A DNA stretch of 5,734 nt from SLQH01 sp964612995 (GCA_964612995.1 CAZTGE010000204.1:1-5734), one strand, 5' to 3'. Positions 1 through 5,699 are shown, counted from the stretch's first letter. Made by a program: numbers and translations. The notes: generated by a model not told the origin, from the sequence alone.

Positions 1-4
1 CACC

Positions 5-370
5 TCACTCCTTGAGCGCCCCGATGATCTTCAAATGCGAGCGCATGGCGTTGCGCTGCGCCCGCAGGCGGTTGACCGTCATCTCCGCCTCCTTGAGCTG
101 GCGGGTCAGCCGGCGGATCTCCCGCGCGTGGGTATCGCCCTGATTGAGCAGACTGCCGATGCTCGTCACCACCACCGGCGGCAGGGCGGTCACATGCTGG
201 CGATCGAGGCCGTGATTGACCAGGAACTGCACCGCGCTCTCGTGATGCAGGTCGTTGGTCCCCGCCGCGGAATTGGCGCCGGCATCGTGGCTCATCGCCG
301 GCAGGCCTGCGGACGATGAGCCCTGTTCGCTCAGCACGGGAAGATTCATGTTCGTCGGGTCCACGTCCAT
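5..370 (-). CDS. Uncharacterised small protein with C-terminal coiled coil
   Basis: I do not recognise this 121-residue protein. Residues 1-40 are rich in Ser, Ala, Gly and Asn and look disordered. Residues 41-76 (around SAVQFLVNHGLDRQHV) look like a short folded helical segment. Residues 80-113 are strongly charged (Arg, Lys, Glu) with Ile, Leu, Met and Val at roughly heptad spacing, consistent with a coiled coil and perhaps dimerisation. There is no signal peptide, membrane segment or metal motif. The ATG at 370 is preceded by GGGAG five bases upstream, a good ribosome binding site, so this start is well supported. The gene is divergent from the protein kinase at 648, and a leftward promoter candidate lies about 70 bases upstream. 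A role as partner or substrate of the kinase is possible from position only. Coding status is fairly secure; function is unknown. Confidence 0.72.
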   Translation of the reverse strand: MDVDPTNMNLPVLSEQGSSSAGLPAMSHDAGANSAAGTNDLHHESAVQFLVNHGLDRQHVTALPPVVVTSIGSLLNQGDTHAREIRRLTRQLKEAEMTVNRLRAQRNAMRSHLKIIGALKE

Positions 371-423
371 GCTCGCTCCCTCGCTTCTGCAACCAACCCG
401 GTCGCTAAATCTTGGACCTCGTG

Positions 424-452
424 TTGAAAGGGGGTAATTGTTCTGATTTTAT
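424..452 (+). promoter_or_regulatory. Candidate sigma-70 promoter for the kinase
   Basis: TTGAAA (424-429, 5 of 6 to consensus) and TTTTAT (447-452, 4 of 6) are separated by 17 bases on the plus strand. The -10 coincides almost exactly with the -10 of the leftward promoter on the other strand, so the two could not be occupied at once. Transcription would start near 459, leaving a leader of about 190 bases before the kinase ATG at 648. Nothing closer to the kinase looks as good, but the -10 is mediocre. Confidence 0.35.
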
Positions 453-474
453 TTCGGCGCGGTGGTGCGGACAA
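446..474 (-). promoter_or_regulatory. Candidate sigma-70 promoter for the small leftward gene
   Basis: Read on the minus strand, TTGTCC (469-474) and TAAAAT (446-451) are separated by exactly 17 bases. They match the sigma-70 consensus at 4 of 6 and 5 of 6 positions. The predicted transcript would start near 439 and carry a leader of about 70 bases before the ATG at 370. The site lies in the only AT-rich patch of this intergenic region. It rests on consensus matching alone. Confidence 0.45.
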
Positions 475-636
475 GGCGGATTCCGTGTCGTTCTCACGAG
501 GCCCAGACATCGCTTGCATCCCACACGGCGCTGATCCGCAAGACGGGGCTCGCGATGCGCGATCCTGTGCCGGCAGGCCGGAGGCGGGAAAACGCTGAAA
601 GGGGCTGTTCCGGCCGGACAAGACAGCGGCGTGAAC

Positions 637-650
637 AAGGAGCGAGCATG
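637..650 (+). promoter_or_regulatory. Kinase ribosome binding site and start
   Basis: AAGGAG at 637-642 precedes the ATG at 648 by five bases and decides the start against the upstream in-frame GTG at 462. The 12 bases GGAGCGAGCATG (639-650) occur again, inverted, at the start of the divergent gene (368-379). Confidence 0.8.
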
Positions 651-1562
651 AGCGCCACCGCCGTCGCCGACAGCCGGACCATCGTCATCCCCCGTCGTCT
701 CGGGGCCTACCGCATCGCGGCCAAGATCGGCAAGGGCGGGATGAACCACGTCTTCCGCGCGGTCCACGGTGTGCTCAACCGCGAGGTCGCGCTCAAGGTG
801 CTGCCACCGCATCACCGCGCGGATCGCGAGCGCATGCTCCGCTTCAAGCGCGAGGCCCGCGCTGGGGCGGCGGTGGACCATCCCAACGTCGCCACCTGTT
901 TCGACGCCGGACGTCATGGCGACTGGTGCTACGTCGCGATGGAGCTGATCCCCGGCGGCGATCTGGAGGCCGAACGCGAGCGCCGCGGCGGACGCCTGAG
1001 CGAACGCCTGGCGATCGCCTTGACCCGCGACACCGCGTACGGCCTGGAAGCAGTCCACGCCGCAGATCTGGTCCATCGTGATGTCAAGCCGGCCAACATC
1101 CTGCTCGGCGCCAACCTCACACCGAAGCTCGCCGACTTCGGCATCGCCATCTGCCCGCATGAACAGCACGACGCCGAAGTGATCGGCTCGCCGGCCTACA
1201 TGGCCCCCGAGCAGATCGCCGGGCATCCGGTCGATGCGCGCAGCGACATCTACGCGCTCGCCGCGACCTGCTTCCACCTGGTCACCGGAGAGCGACCGTT
1301 CCGGCGCAACCTGCGCGCGATCGGCCGCGCCCCGCTGGCGCCTGAGGCCGCCCCCTCCTGTCGTGCACTGCGTCCGGGCCTGAGCGCCGGGCTCGATGCG
1401 CTGTTGCGCCGGGCGCTCGACCCCCAACCGCAGCGGCGGCCGGCATCCGCTCGGGCATTCGCCGAGGCGCTCGACCGCCTGCTGCACGCCGGACCGTCAG
1501 CACCGGTGGCCGCGCCGAGCGGCGAACGGCCGGCGGACGATCTGGTCCTCGCCTGCTTCTGA
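648..1562 (+). CDS. Soluble Hanks-type Ser/Thr protein kinase
   Basis: This 304-residue protein transfers phosphate from ATP to Ser/Thr of protein targets; the targets are unknown. All core motifs are present: glycine loop GKGGMNHVF (28-36), ATP lysine K50 in VALKVL, helix-C glutamate probably E69, catalytic loop HRDVKPAN (143-150, D145 and N150), DFG (163-165), APE (186-188), D200 in DIYALA and R264 near the end of the C lobe. The fold ends near residue 280, followed by a short Pro/Ala-rich tail. No membrane segment, PASTA, WD40 or other sensor domain is attached, so it is a minimal cytoplasmic kinase. The ATG at 648 was chosen because AAGGAG (637-642) sits five bases upstream; the frame stays open upstream to a GTG at 462, but that stretch lacks kinase sequence. 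The activation loop between DFG and GSP has no Ser, Thr or Tyr. No phosphatase gene is nearby. Family assignment is very secure. Confidence 0.95.
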   Translation: MSATAVADSRTIVIPRRLGAYRIAAKIGKGGMNHVFRAVHGVLNREVALKVLPPHHRADRERMLRFKREARAGAAVDHPNVATCFDAGRHGDWCYVAMELIPGGDLEAERERRGGRLSERLAIALTRDTAYGLEAVHAADLVHRDVKPANILLGANLTPKLADFGIAICPHEQHDAEVIGSPAYMAPEQIAGHPVDARSDIYALAATCFHLVTGERPFRRNLRAIGRAPLAPEAAPSCRALRPGLSAGLDALLRRALDPQPQRRPASARAFAEALDRLLHAGPSAPVAAPSGERPADDLVLACF

Positions 1563-1569
1563 TCAGGCG
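1550..1569. terminator. Possible weak bidirectional hairpin across convergent stops
   Basis: CGCCTG (1550-1555) and CAGGCG (1564-1569) form a perfect 6-bp stem with an 8-base loop. The hairpin contains both stop codons of the converging kinase and oxidoreductase genes. Neither strand has a following T-run, so it is not a canonical intrinsic terminator; it could still pause polymerase or protect 3' ends. A GC-rich chance match is possible. Confidence 0.25.
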
Positions 1570-3059
1570 CGTTCGGCGAGGAAGGAGGCCAGCTCGCCGG
1601 CGTCCTCTTTTGAAAGCGCCGGAGCCACGTCCAGGCCCTCCTCGACCGCGATGCGCACCGCCGCCGCAAGCTCGCTCGCGCCGAAGAGCACCGCTCCGAC
1701 CAGGCAGCCGTCACGGACCACGAAACGACGGTAGACTCCGCCGTCCTCACCGGCGATGACCCGGTAGCTGCCGTCCTCCGGTTCGATCGTGCCGATGGAG
1801 AACACGTCGGCACCGATGACCTTGACCGTGTTCGACCGGGGGATCCCGCCGAACTCGGCCGCAGCGCCGGCGGCGTTCATCCCGGCGATCGCCCCCATCG
1901 ACTGCGCCGGGGTCCACAGGCCATAGACCGTTCCGGCGTGTTCGGCGATATCGCCGGCGGCGTAGATGTCGGGCTGGGAGCTGCGCATGTGGTTGTCGAC
2001 CACCACCCCGCGGCGGACGTCGAGCCCGATACGCCGCGCGAGATGGGTGTTCGGCCGCACCCCCGTGGTCAGCGTGACCAGGTCGGCCGGATGGCTCGCC
2101 CCGTCCGCGAGCACCACCTCGCGCACCTCCTGCGAGCCGCGGATCTCGGCCACCCGGGCGGCGTTGATCGTGGTGATGCCCATGCCCGCGGCGTGCTCCT
2201 GGAGCAACGCTCCGGCACGACGATCGAGCTGACGTGGCATCAGCCAGCCGTGACTCTCGAGCAGTTCGACCTGCGCCCCCTGGGCGGCCAGGGCCGCCGC
2301 GACCTCCATGCCGAGGATGCCGCCACCGATGCACACGCAGCGCGTTGCCGCATCACAGCGTTCGCGCACCGCCTCGACATCGGCGATGGTGCGGATGCAG
2401 TGGACGCCCGCCAGTTCATTGCCGGGAATCGGCGGCACGAATGGGTGGGCTCCAGCGGCCAACACCAGTCGGTCCCAGGCCAGCGTTTCGTCGTCGGCGA
2501 AGCGCAGCTGCTTGTCGGCGGCGTCGATGCTCGAAACCGGCGTGCCGAGCCGCAGCGCGATGCCGCGCTCATCGTACCACGAGCGCGGATGGAGGTGCAA
2601 GGCCGCGCGGTCCTGCGCTCCGGCGAGATACCGTGTCAGGTTGAGACGATAGTAGGGCAATTCGTCTTCGGCGCCGATCAGGCTCACCTGCGCCGCGGGG
2701 GCGACCCGGGCGATCGCCTCGACCGCAGCCACGCCGGCGATACCGGCACCGAGGACGGCGATCCGGCCGGTGTAGCCACCTTCGGCCTGCGCGCCATCCT
2801 CCGGCGCGGGCACGAAGCGGTCGTGACGCGCGCCGCAGACGGGGCATTCGTCGGGTGGCGCCGCGCCGGTGTGGACGTAGCTGCAATTGAGGCAACGCCA
2901 GGAACCGGGGGCCTGCTGCGCCGCTTTGGGTGCGGGCTGTTCGCTGGCCTCGAAATCGCTCGCCGGGGCGCCACAGATCGGGCAGCTGTCCGGTGGCTGG
3001 GTCCCGTGGTGGATGTAACCGCACACGCGGCAACGCCAGACGCCATTCTCGTCGCTCAT
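1563..3059 (-). CDS. Double-rubredoxin FAD/NAD(P)H-dependent oxidoreductase
   Basis: This 498-residue cytoplasmic protein fuses two rubredoxin-like domains to a pyridine-nucleotide flavoprotein related to NADH:rubredoxin reductase, NorW and the NirB N-terminus. The first domain has C10, C13, C26, C29 and the second C56, C59, C72, C75, both CxxC-x12-CPxCG of the rubrerythrin type, each expected to bind one Fe. The FAD fold begins at GAGIAG (104-109), with LPYYRLNLTRYL near 134-145, the NAD-binding motif GGGILG (245-250) with E268 at the end of its second strand favouring NADH, and the second FAD motif DIYAAGD (364-370). Residues 405-480 match the C-terminal domain of this group. There is no CxxxxC redox disulfide, so it is not a thioredoxin or glutathione reductase type. 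Electrons probably pass NADH to FAD to Fe(Cys)4 to an unknown acceptor. The start is fixed by an in-frame TAA four codons upstream, yet no Shine-Dalgarno precedes it. Confidence 0.93.
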   Translation of the reverse strand: MSDENGVWRCRVCGYIHHGTQPPDSCPICGAPASDFEASEQPAPKAAQQAPGSWRCLNCSYVHTGAAPPDECPVCGARHDRFVPAPEDGAQAEGGYTGRIAVLGAGIAGVAAVEAIARVAPAAQVSLIGAEDELPYYRLNLTRYLAGAQDRAALHLHPRSWYDERGIALRLGTPVSSIDAADKQLRFADDETLAWDRLVLAAGAHPFVPPIPGNELAGVHCIRTIADVEAVRERCDAATRCVCIGGGILGMEVAAALAAQGAQVELLESHGWLMPRQLDRRAGALLQEHAAGMGITTINAARVAEIRGSQEVREVVLADGASHPADLVTLTTGVRPNTHLARRIGLDVRRGVVVDNHMRSSQPDIYAAGDIAEHAGTVYGLWTPAQSMGAIAGMNAAGAAAEFGGIPRSNTVKVIGADVFSIGTIEPEDGSYRVIAGEDGGVYRRFVVRDGCLVGAVLFGASELAAAVRIAVEEGLDVAPALSKEDAGELASFLAERA

Positions 3060-3065
3060 GCGATG

Positions 3066-3094
3066 AGGTTAGGGCGACCACCGGTCCCGATCAA
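3066..3094 (-). promoter_or_regulatory. Candidate leaderless promoter of the oxidoreductase
   Basis: On the minus strand TTGATC (3089-3094, 4 of 6 to consensus) and TAACCT (3066-3071, 3 of 6) are separated by 17 bases. The -10 would occupy -12 to -7 relative to the A of the ATG at 3059, so transcription could start at the start codon. No purine-rich ribosome binding site lies between, which fits a leaderless mRNA. The -10 is weak. Confidence 0.35.
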
Positions 3095-3150
3095 TGCCGC
3101 CGCTGCGCTTCGCCACTTGGCAGCGGGCGGAGCGGGACGAGACTGTTGGC

Positions 3151-4104
3151 ATGCGTATCGTGATCCTGGACGGCCATGCGATGAACCCCGGCGACCTGAG
3201 CTGGATCCCGCTCGAGGAATTCGGCGAGGTGATCGTCCACGATCGCACCGCACCCGAAGAGGTAGTCGAACGCCTGGAGGGCGCTGCGGTCGCGATCACC
3301 AACAAGGTCCGCCTCGACCGCGCGACCCTCGACCAGCTGGGCGATCTCGAGTACATCGGCATCACCGCCACCGGCTATGAGATCGTGGACCTCGAGGCGG
3401 CGCGCGCCCACGGCGTGATCGTGACCAACGTACCGGGCTACTCGACGCCGAGCGTGGCGCAGATGACCATCGCGCTGCTGCTGGAGCTGACCAACCACAT
3501 CGGACTGCACGCTGCAGCCTGCCGCGACGGCGCCTGGTCGCGCAATCCCGATTTCTGCTTCTGGGAGCGACCGCTGCTGGAGCTGCAGGGCAAGATCCTC
3601 GGCCTGATCGGTTACGGCGCGATCGCCCGCGCCGTGGCGCCCATCGCCCATGCTCTGGGGATGCACGTCGCCGCCACCTCGCCGAGCCGGACCAGCGGCA
3701 ACGATGGGACCGTGCGCTTTGCTCAACTCCCGGTGATCCTGCGTGAATGCGATGTGATCAGCCTCCACTGCCCCCTGACTGAAGACACCCAGGGCCTGAT
3801 CGACAGCCAGGCCCTGGGGCTGATGAAGCCCACCGCGCTGCTGATCAACACCGCGCGCGGCGCGCTGCTCGACGAGAACGCCGTCGCCGAGGCCTTGCGC
3901 CGCGGCCGCCTCGGCGGCTGCGGGGTCGACGTGCTCGCGAGCGAACCGCCCTCGCCGGCCAACCCGCTGCTGTTCGCGCCCAATTGCGTCGTCTCGCCCC
4001 ACGTGGCCTGGGCGACCACCGCATCGCGCCAACGCCTGCTCGACTGCGTGATCGCCAACCTCAAGGCCCATCTCGCCGGCACCCCGCAGAACGTGGTCAG
4101 CTGA
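3151..4104 (+). CDS. D-2-hydroxyacid dehydrogenase, glycerate dehydrogenase/hydroxypyruvate reductase type
   Basis: This 317-residue cytoplasmic enzyme should interconvert a 2-keto acid and the matching D-2-hydroxy acid using a nicotinamide cofactor; glyoxylate or hydroxypyruvate is the likely substrate, as in glycolate, serine and glycerate metabolism. The length is normal for the family. The catalytic triad is complete: R236 in NTARG, E265 in SEPP and H284 in SPHVAWA. The cofactor motif is GLIGYGAIAR (151-160), with Ala159 where the third Gly usually stands. The second strand of the nucleotide fold ends in ATSPSR (175-180) without an Asp or Glu, which hints at NADPH rather than NADH. NVPGYSTPSVAQ (93-104) and FCFWERPLLEL (135-145) are typical of glycerate dehydrogenase-like members. 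The ATG at 3151 was chosen because the family begins MRIVILDG; an in-frame ATG at 3094 adds 19 residues without homologous character. The ribosome binding site is weak. The exact substrate is not settled. Confidence 0.93.
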   Translation: MRIVILDGHAMNPGDLSWIPLEEFGEVIVHDRTAPEEVVERLEGAAVAITNKVRLDRATLDQLGDLEYIGITATGYEIVDLEAARAHGVIVTNVPGYSTPSVAQMTIALLLELTNHIGLHAAACRDGAWSRNPDFCFWERPLLELQGKILGLIGYGAIARAVAPIAHALGMHVAATSPSRTSGNDGTVRFAQLPVILRECDVISLHCPLTEDTQGLIDSQALGLMKPTALLINTARGALLDENAVAEALRRGRLGGCGVDVLASEPPSPANPLLFAPNCVVSPHVAWATTASRQRLLDCVIANLKAHLAGTPQNVVS

Positions 4105-4181
4105 TCGTCTGGCGCATTCACCGCTGTTACAGCAGGTGCAAAGGCCCCGCCGGACACAGCCGGGCCAGATGTGAAAGCAGA

Positions 4182-4238
4182 AAGGTGGGCCGGAGCCCTA
4201 TGCTCGCAACCCTTGGGTTGCGGGCGGAGGCCCACCTT
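4182..4238 (+). ncRNA. Long two-part hairpin, candidate structured RNA
   Basis: The outer arms AAGGTGGGCC (4182-4191) and GGCCCACCTT (4229-4238) are a perfect 10-bp inverted repeat. Inside, 4201-4212 pairs with 4215-4226 in a 12-bp helix whose top CGCAACCC/GGGTTGCG is perfect and whose base includes two G-T pairs. A nine-base bulge (4192-4200) faces two bases (4227-4228). No T-run follows, so it is not a standard intrinsic terminator for the dehydrogenase, whose stop is 77 bases upstream. It could be a leader structure of the transaldolase, an mRNA-end stabiliser, a small RNA or a palindromic repeat. Strand and identity are uncertain; the pairing itself is seen directly. Confidence 0.4.
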
Positions 4239-4243
4239 GGGCC
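4229..4243 (+). promoter_or_regulatory. Alternative hairpin competing with the long hairpin
   Basis: GGCCC (4229-4233) can pair with GGGCC (4239-4243) around the loop ACCTT. This uses the 3' arm of the 4182-4238 hairpin, so the two folds exclude each other, as in attenuators. With short GC-rich arms this could be coincidence. Confidence 0.25.
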
Positions 4244-4317
4244 GATGGTGGTCCGTATTGCGCAGCTGACCGGCAACGACCGAGGCGCGTGGTGGCCACG
4301 AGCCAGGCGCGCACAGG

Positions 4318-4343
4318 CGAGGCCCACACTGCGGGAAGCCTCG
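4318..4343 (+). terminator. Weak terminator-like hairpin upstream of the transaldolase
   Basis: CGAGGC (4318-4323) and GCCTCG (4338-4343) form a perfect 6-bp stem with a 14-base loop. A T4 run (4352-4355) follows only after an eight-base gap, so this is a poor match to an intrinsic terminator. It could end the dehydrogenase transcript or act in the transaldolase leader. Confidence 0.2.
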
Positions 4344-4359
4344 ATCATGTGTTTTGCCC

Positions 4360-4386
4360 CTATCGGAGTCGCCCCCGCGGCGATAG
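4360..4386. promoter_or_regulatory. Inverted repeat overlapping the transaldolase -10, possible operator
   Basis: CTATCG (4360-4365) and CGATAG (4381-4386) are perfect inverted 6-mers 15 bases apart, so their centres lie 21 bp apart, two helical turns, as expected for a dimeric regulator. The right half overlaps the TAGAAT -10. A competing inner hairpin, TCGCC-N5-GGCGA (4369-4383), is also possible. Confidence 0.25.
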
Positions 4387-4400
4387 AATAGTCGGTAGGA
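4384..4400 (+). promoter_or_regulatory. Transaldolase -10 element and ribosome binding site
   Basis: TAGAAT (4384-4389) matches the sigma-70 -10 at 5 of 6 positions. No good -35 lies 16-18 bases upstream, so an activator may be needed if the promoter is real. AGGA (4397-4400) is eight bases before the ATG at 4409 and supports that start over the in-frame GTG at 4289. The leader would be only about 13 bases. Confidence 0.4.
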
Positions 4401-4408
4401 ATCCGACC

Positions 4409-5662
4409 ATGGACAACTCGACCTCCGTGCACCTGCTGCGCGACATCACCAAGCACCAACACGCGATCGACGCCCTGGCGCTGGAGAATCTCGACTTCCT
4501 CGCTCCGGTCCCGGCGCACGACTGCGCCTTCTGGCAACAGCTCGAGGGCTGTGGCACCGAGCCCTGGCTGGACACCGGCGACATGGAAGCAGCCGAGTCG
4601 CTGTGGTGCGGCAGTTTCGGCGGGCTGACGACCAACAACAGCCTGCTCAACGCCGAGGTGCAGAAGGGCACCTACGACGAACTGATCCACCACGCGGCCG
4701 ACCTGCTGGCGATGGTGCCTCGCGCGACCCAGGTGAGCGAGATCGCCTTCCTGCTCAACGTCCATCACGGTCTGCGTCTGGCCCAGCGCTTCTGCGCCCG
4801 GGTCTCGATCGAGCTGCACACCTCGCTGGCCAACGATCTGACCACCACCCTGCGCTATGCCCGCCGGGCCCACGCCCTCTGCCCCGAGCACTTCCTCGTC
4901 AAGCTGCCGCTGACCCCCGCGGGGCTGATCGCGGCGCGCACGCTGGTCGCCGAGGAGATCCCGGTCAACCTCACCCTCGGCTTCTCCGCACGCCAGAACC
5001 ACCTCGCCGCGGCTGTCGCCCGACCGGATTACGTCAACGTGTTCCTCGGGCGGATCGACGCCTACATCACCGACAACGGTCTCGGCTCCGGGCACATGGC
5101 CGGGGTCAAGGCGGCGCGAGCCAGCCAGCGTGCGTTGCGTACCCTCCCGGACTGCCGCAGCCGTCAGATCGGCGCCAGCCTGCGCTGCCCGGAACACCTC
5201 AGCGCGCTCGCAGGCCTCGATGTGCTCACGCTGCCGCCCACGCTCGCCGTGCATGCGGCGAGCAAGCTCGACGGCGCCGCGCTACGTGATCACAGCGATG
5301 AGGATCCGCCACTCGAGCTCGATGGCGCATCCGACGATGACCGCCTCGCGGTACTGTGGGAGCTGTCTGGGCAGCTACAGCAGGCCTGTGAACGGCTGCA
5401 GGCCAGACCGCCCGAGCACCCCGACGACCTCGTTGCGGTGCTCGCGGGCGCAGGTCTCGCAGATCTGTTCCCCGACTGGAGCGAGGACGCCTGCGAAGCG
5501 CTCAACACCCAGGGCAAGATCCCCGACCACCGCCATTGGCGCCCAGCGATCGCCGCGGGCGAGGTCGCGGTCGATGCGCTGCTCAGCCGCGCTGGCCTGG
5601 CCGCCTTCGCCAGGGACCAGGCGGCGCTCGACACTCGGGTATCCGAGGTGCTGGTGGGTTGA
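4409..5662 (+). CDS. Enlarged, divergent transaldolase family protein
   Basis: This 417-residue protein belongs to the class I aldolase TIM-barrel transaldolases, which move a dihydroxyacetone unit between sugar phosphates in the nonoxidative pentose phosphate pathway. Compared from memory with E. coli TalB, these residues align: D55 (Asp17, in LDTGD), N76 (Asn35, in TTNNS), E135 (Glu96), Schiff-base lysine K165 (Lys132, in LVKLPLT), N187 and T189 (Asn154, Thr156), F212 (Phe178), R215 (Arg181), S257 and R259 (Ser226, Arg228, in GASLR). The usual SPFVGR is NVFLGR here, replacing Ser176 by N210, and TTNPS is TTNNS. About 38 extra residues precede the barrel, and about 70 extra residues (roughly 290-380) separate the last strand from a terminal helix resembling the TalB C-terminus. 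The retained Phe argues against a fructose-6-phosphate aldolase. The ATG at 4409 has AGGA eight bases upstream. Family is secure; exact substrate is less so. Confidence 0.92.
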   Translation: MDNSTSVHLLRDITKHQHAIDALALENLDFLAPVPAHDCAFWQQLEGCGTEPWLDTGDMEAAESLWCGSFGGLTTNNSLLNAEVQKGTYDELIHHAADLLAMVPRATQVSEIAFLLNVHHGLRLAQRFCARVSIELHTSLANDLTTTLRYARRAHALCPEHFLVKLPLTPAGLIAARTLVAEEIPVNLTLGFSARQNHLAAAVARPDYVNVFLGRIDAYITDNGLGSGHMAGVKAARASQRALRTLPDCRSRQIGASLRCPEHLSALAGLDVLTLPPTLAVHAASKLDGAALRDHSDEDPPLELDGASDDDRLAVLWELSGQLQQACERLQARPPEHPDDLVAVLAGAGLADLFPDWSEDACEALNTQGKIPDHRHWRPAIAAGEVAVDALLSRAGLAAFARDQAALDTRVSEVLVG

Positions 5663-5663
5663 G

Positions 5664-5699
5664 GCTTTTTGCAGAGGGGGCGCTTTTTGCAGAGGGGGC
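5664..5699. repeat. Two perfect tandem copies of an 18-bp unit
   Basis: The unit GCTTTTTGCAGAGGGGGC occurs at 5664-5681 and again at 5682-5699 with no mismatch, beginning just after the transaldolase stop. The second copy supplies the left arm of the palindrome at 5692-5710. The T5 runs precede rather than follow the hairpins. Confidence 0.9.

Larger units (their letters stand above)
4105..4408. other. 304-bp noncoding region rich in inverted repeats
   Basis: No convincing reading frame with a ribosome binding site is seen here on either strand. The region holds a short palindrome GCTGTTACAGC (4123-4133), GGCCC/GGGCC arms (4143-4147 and 4162-4166), a long hairpin (4182-4238), a small hairpin CGTGG-TGG-CCACG (4288-4300), another with arms CGAGGC/GCCTCG (4318-4343), and the transaldolase -10 and ribosome binding site at its right end. 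None of the common riboswitch core motifs I know was recognised. Confidence 0.7.

Noticed and set aside
462..647. Extended kinase N-terminus from the in-frame GTG at 462
   Set aside because: AAGGAG sits ideally before the ATG at 648, and the additional 62 residues are Arg-rich with no kinase character.
405..1487. Long open frame on the minus strand opposite the kinase
   Set aside because: It is antisense to a secure kinase gene with all motifs, and its translation is low-complexity Arg/Ala/Gly sequence typical of an antisense frame in GC-rich DNA.
3117..3146. TTGGCA (3117-3122) as a -35 for the dehydrogenase
   Set aside because: No acceptable -10 lies 16-18 bases downstream; the bases there (AGACTG, GACTGT) match poorly.
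1938..3380. Long open frame on the plus strand opposite the oxidoreductase
   Set aside because: It overlaps the secure oxidoreductase gene and runs into the dehydrogenase in another frame; its composition is that of a shadow frame and no family motif is seen.
4289..4408. Extended transaldolase N-terminus from the in-frame GTG at 4289
   Set aside because: The extra 40 residues cross the hairpins and promoter-like sequence and lack a good ribosome binding site; the ATG at 4409 has AGGA in place.
4127..5254. Long open frame on the minus strand opposite the transaldolase
   Set aside because: It covers a secure transaldolase and the structured noncoding region, and its translation has no recognisable domain.
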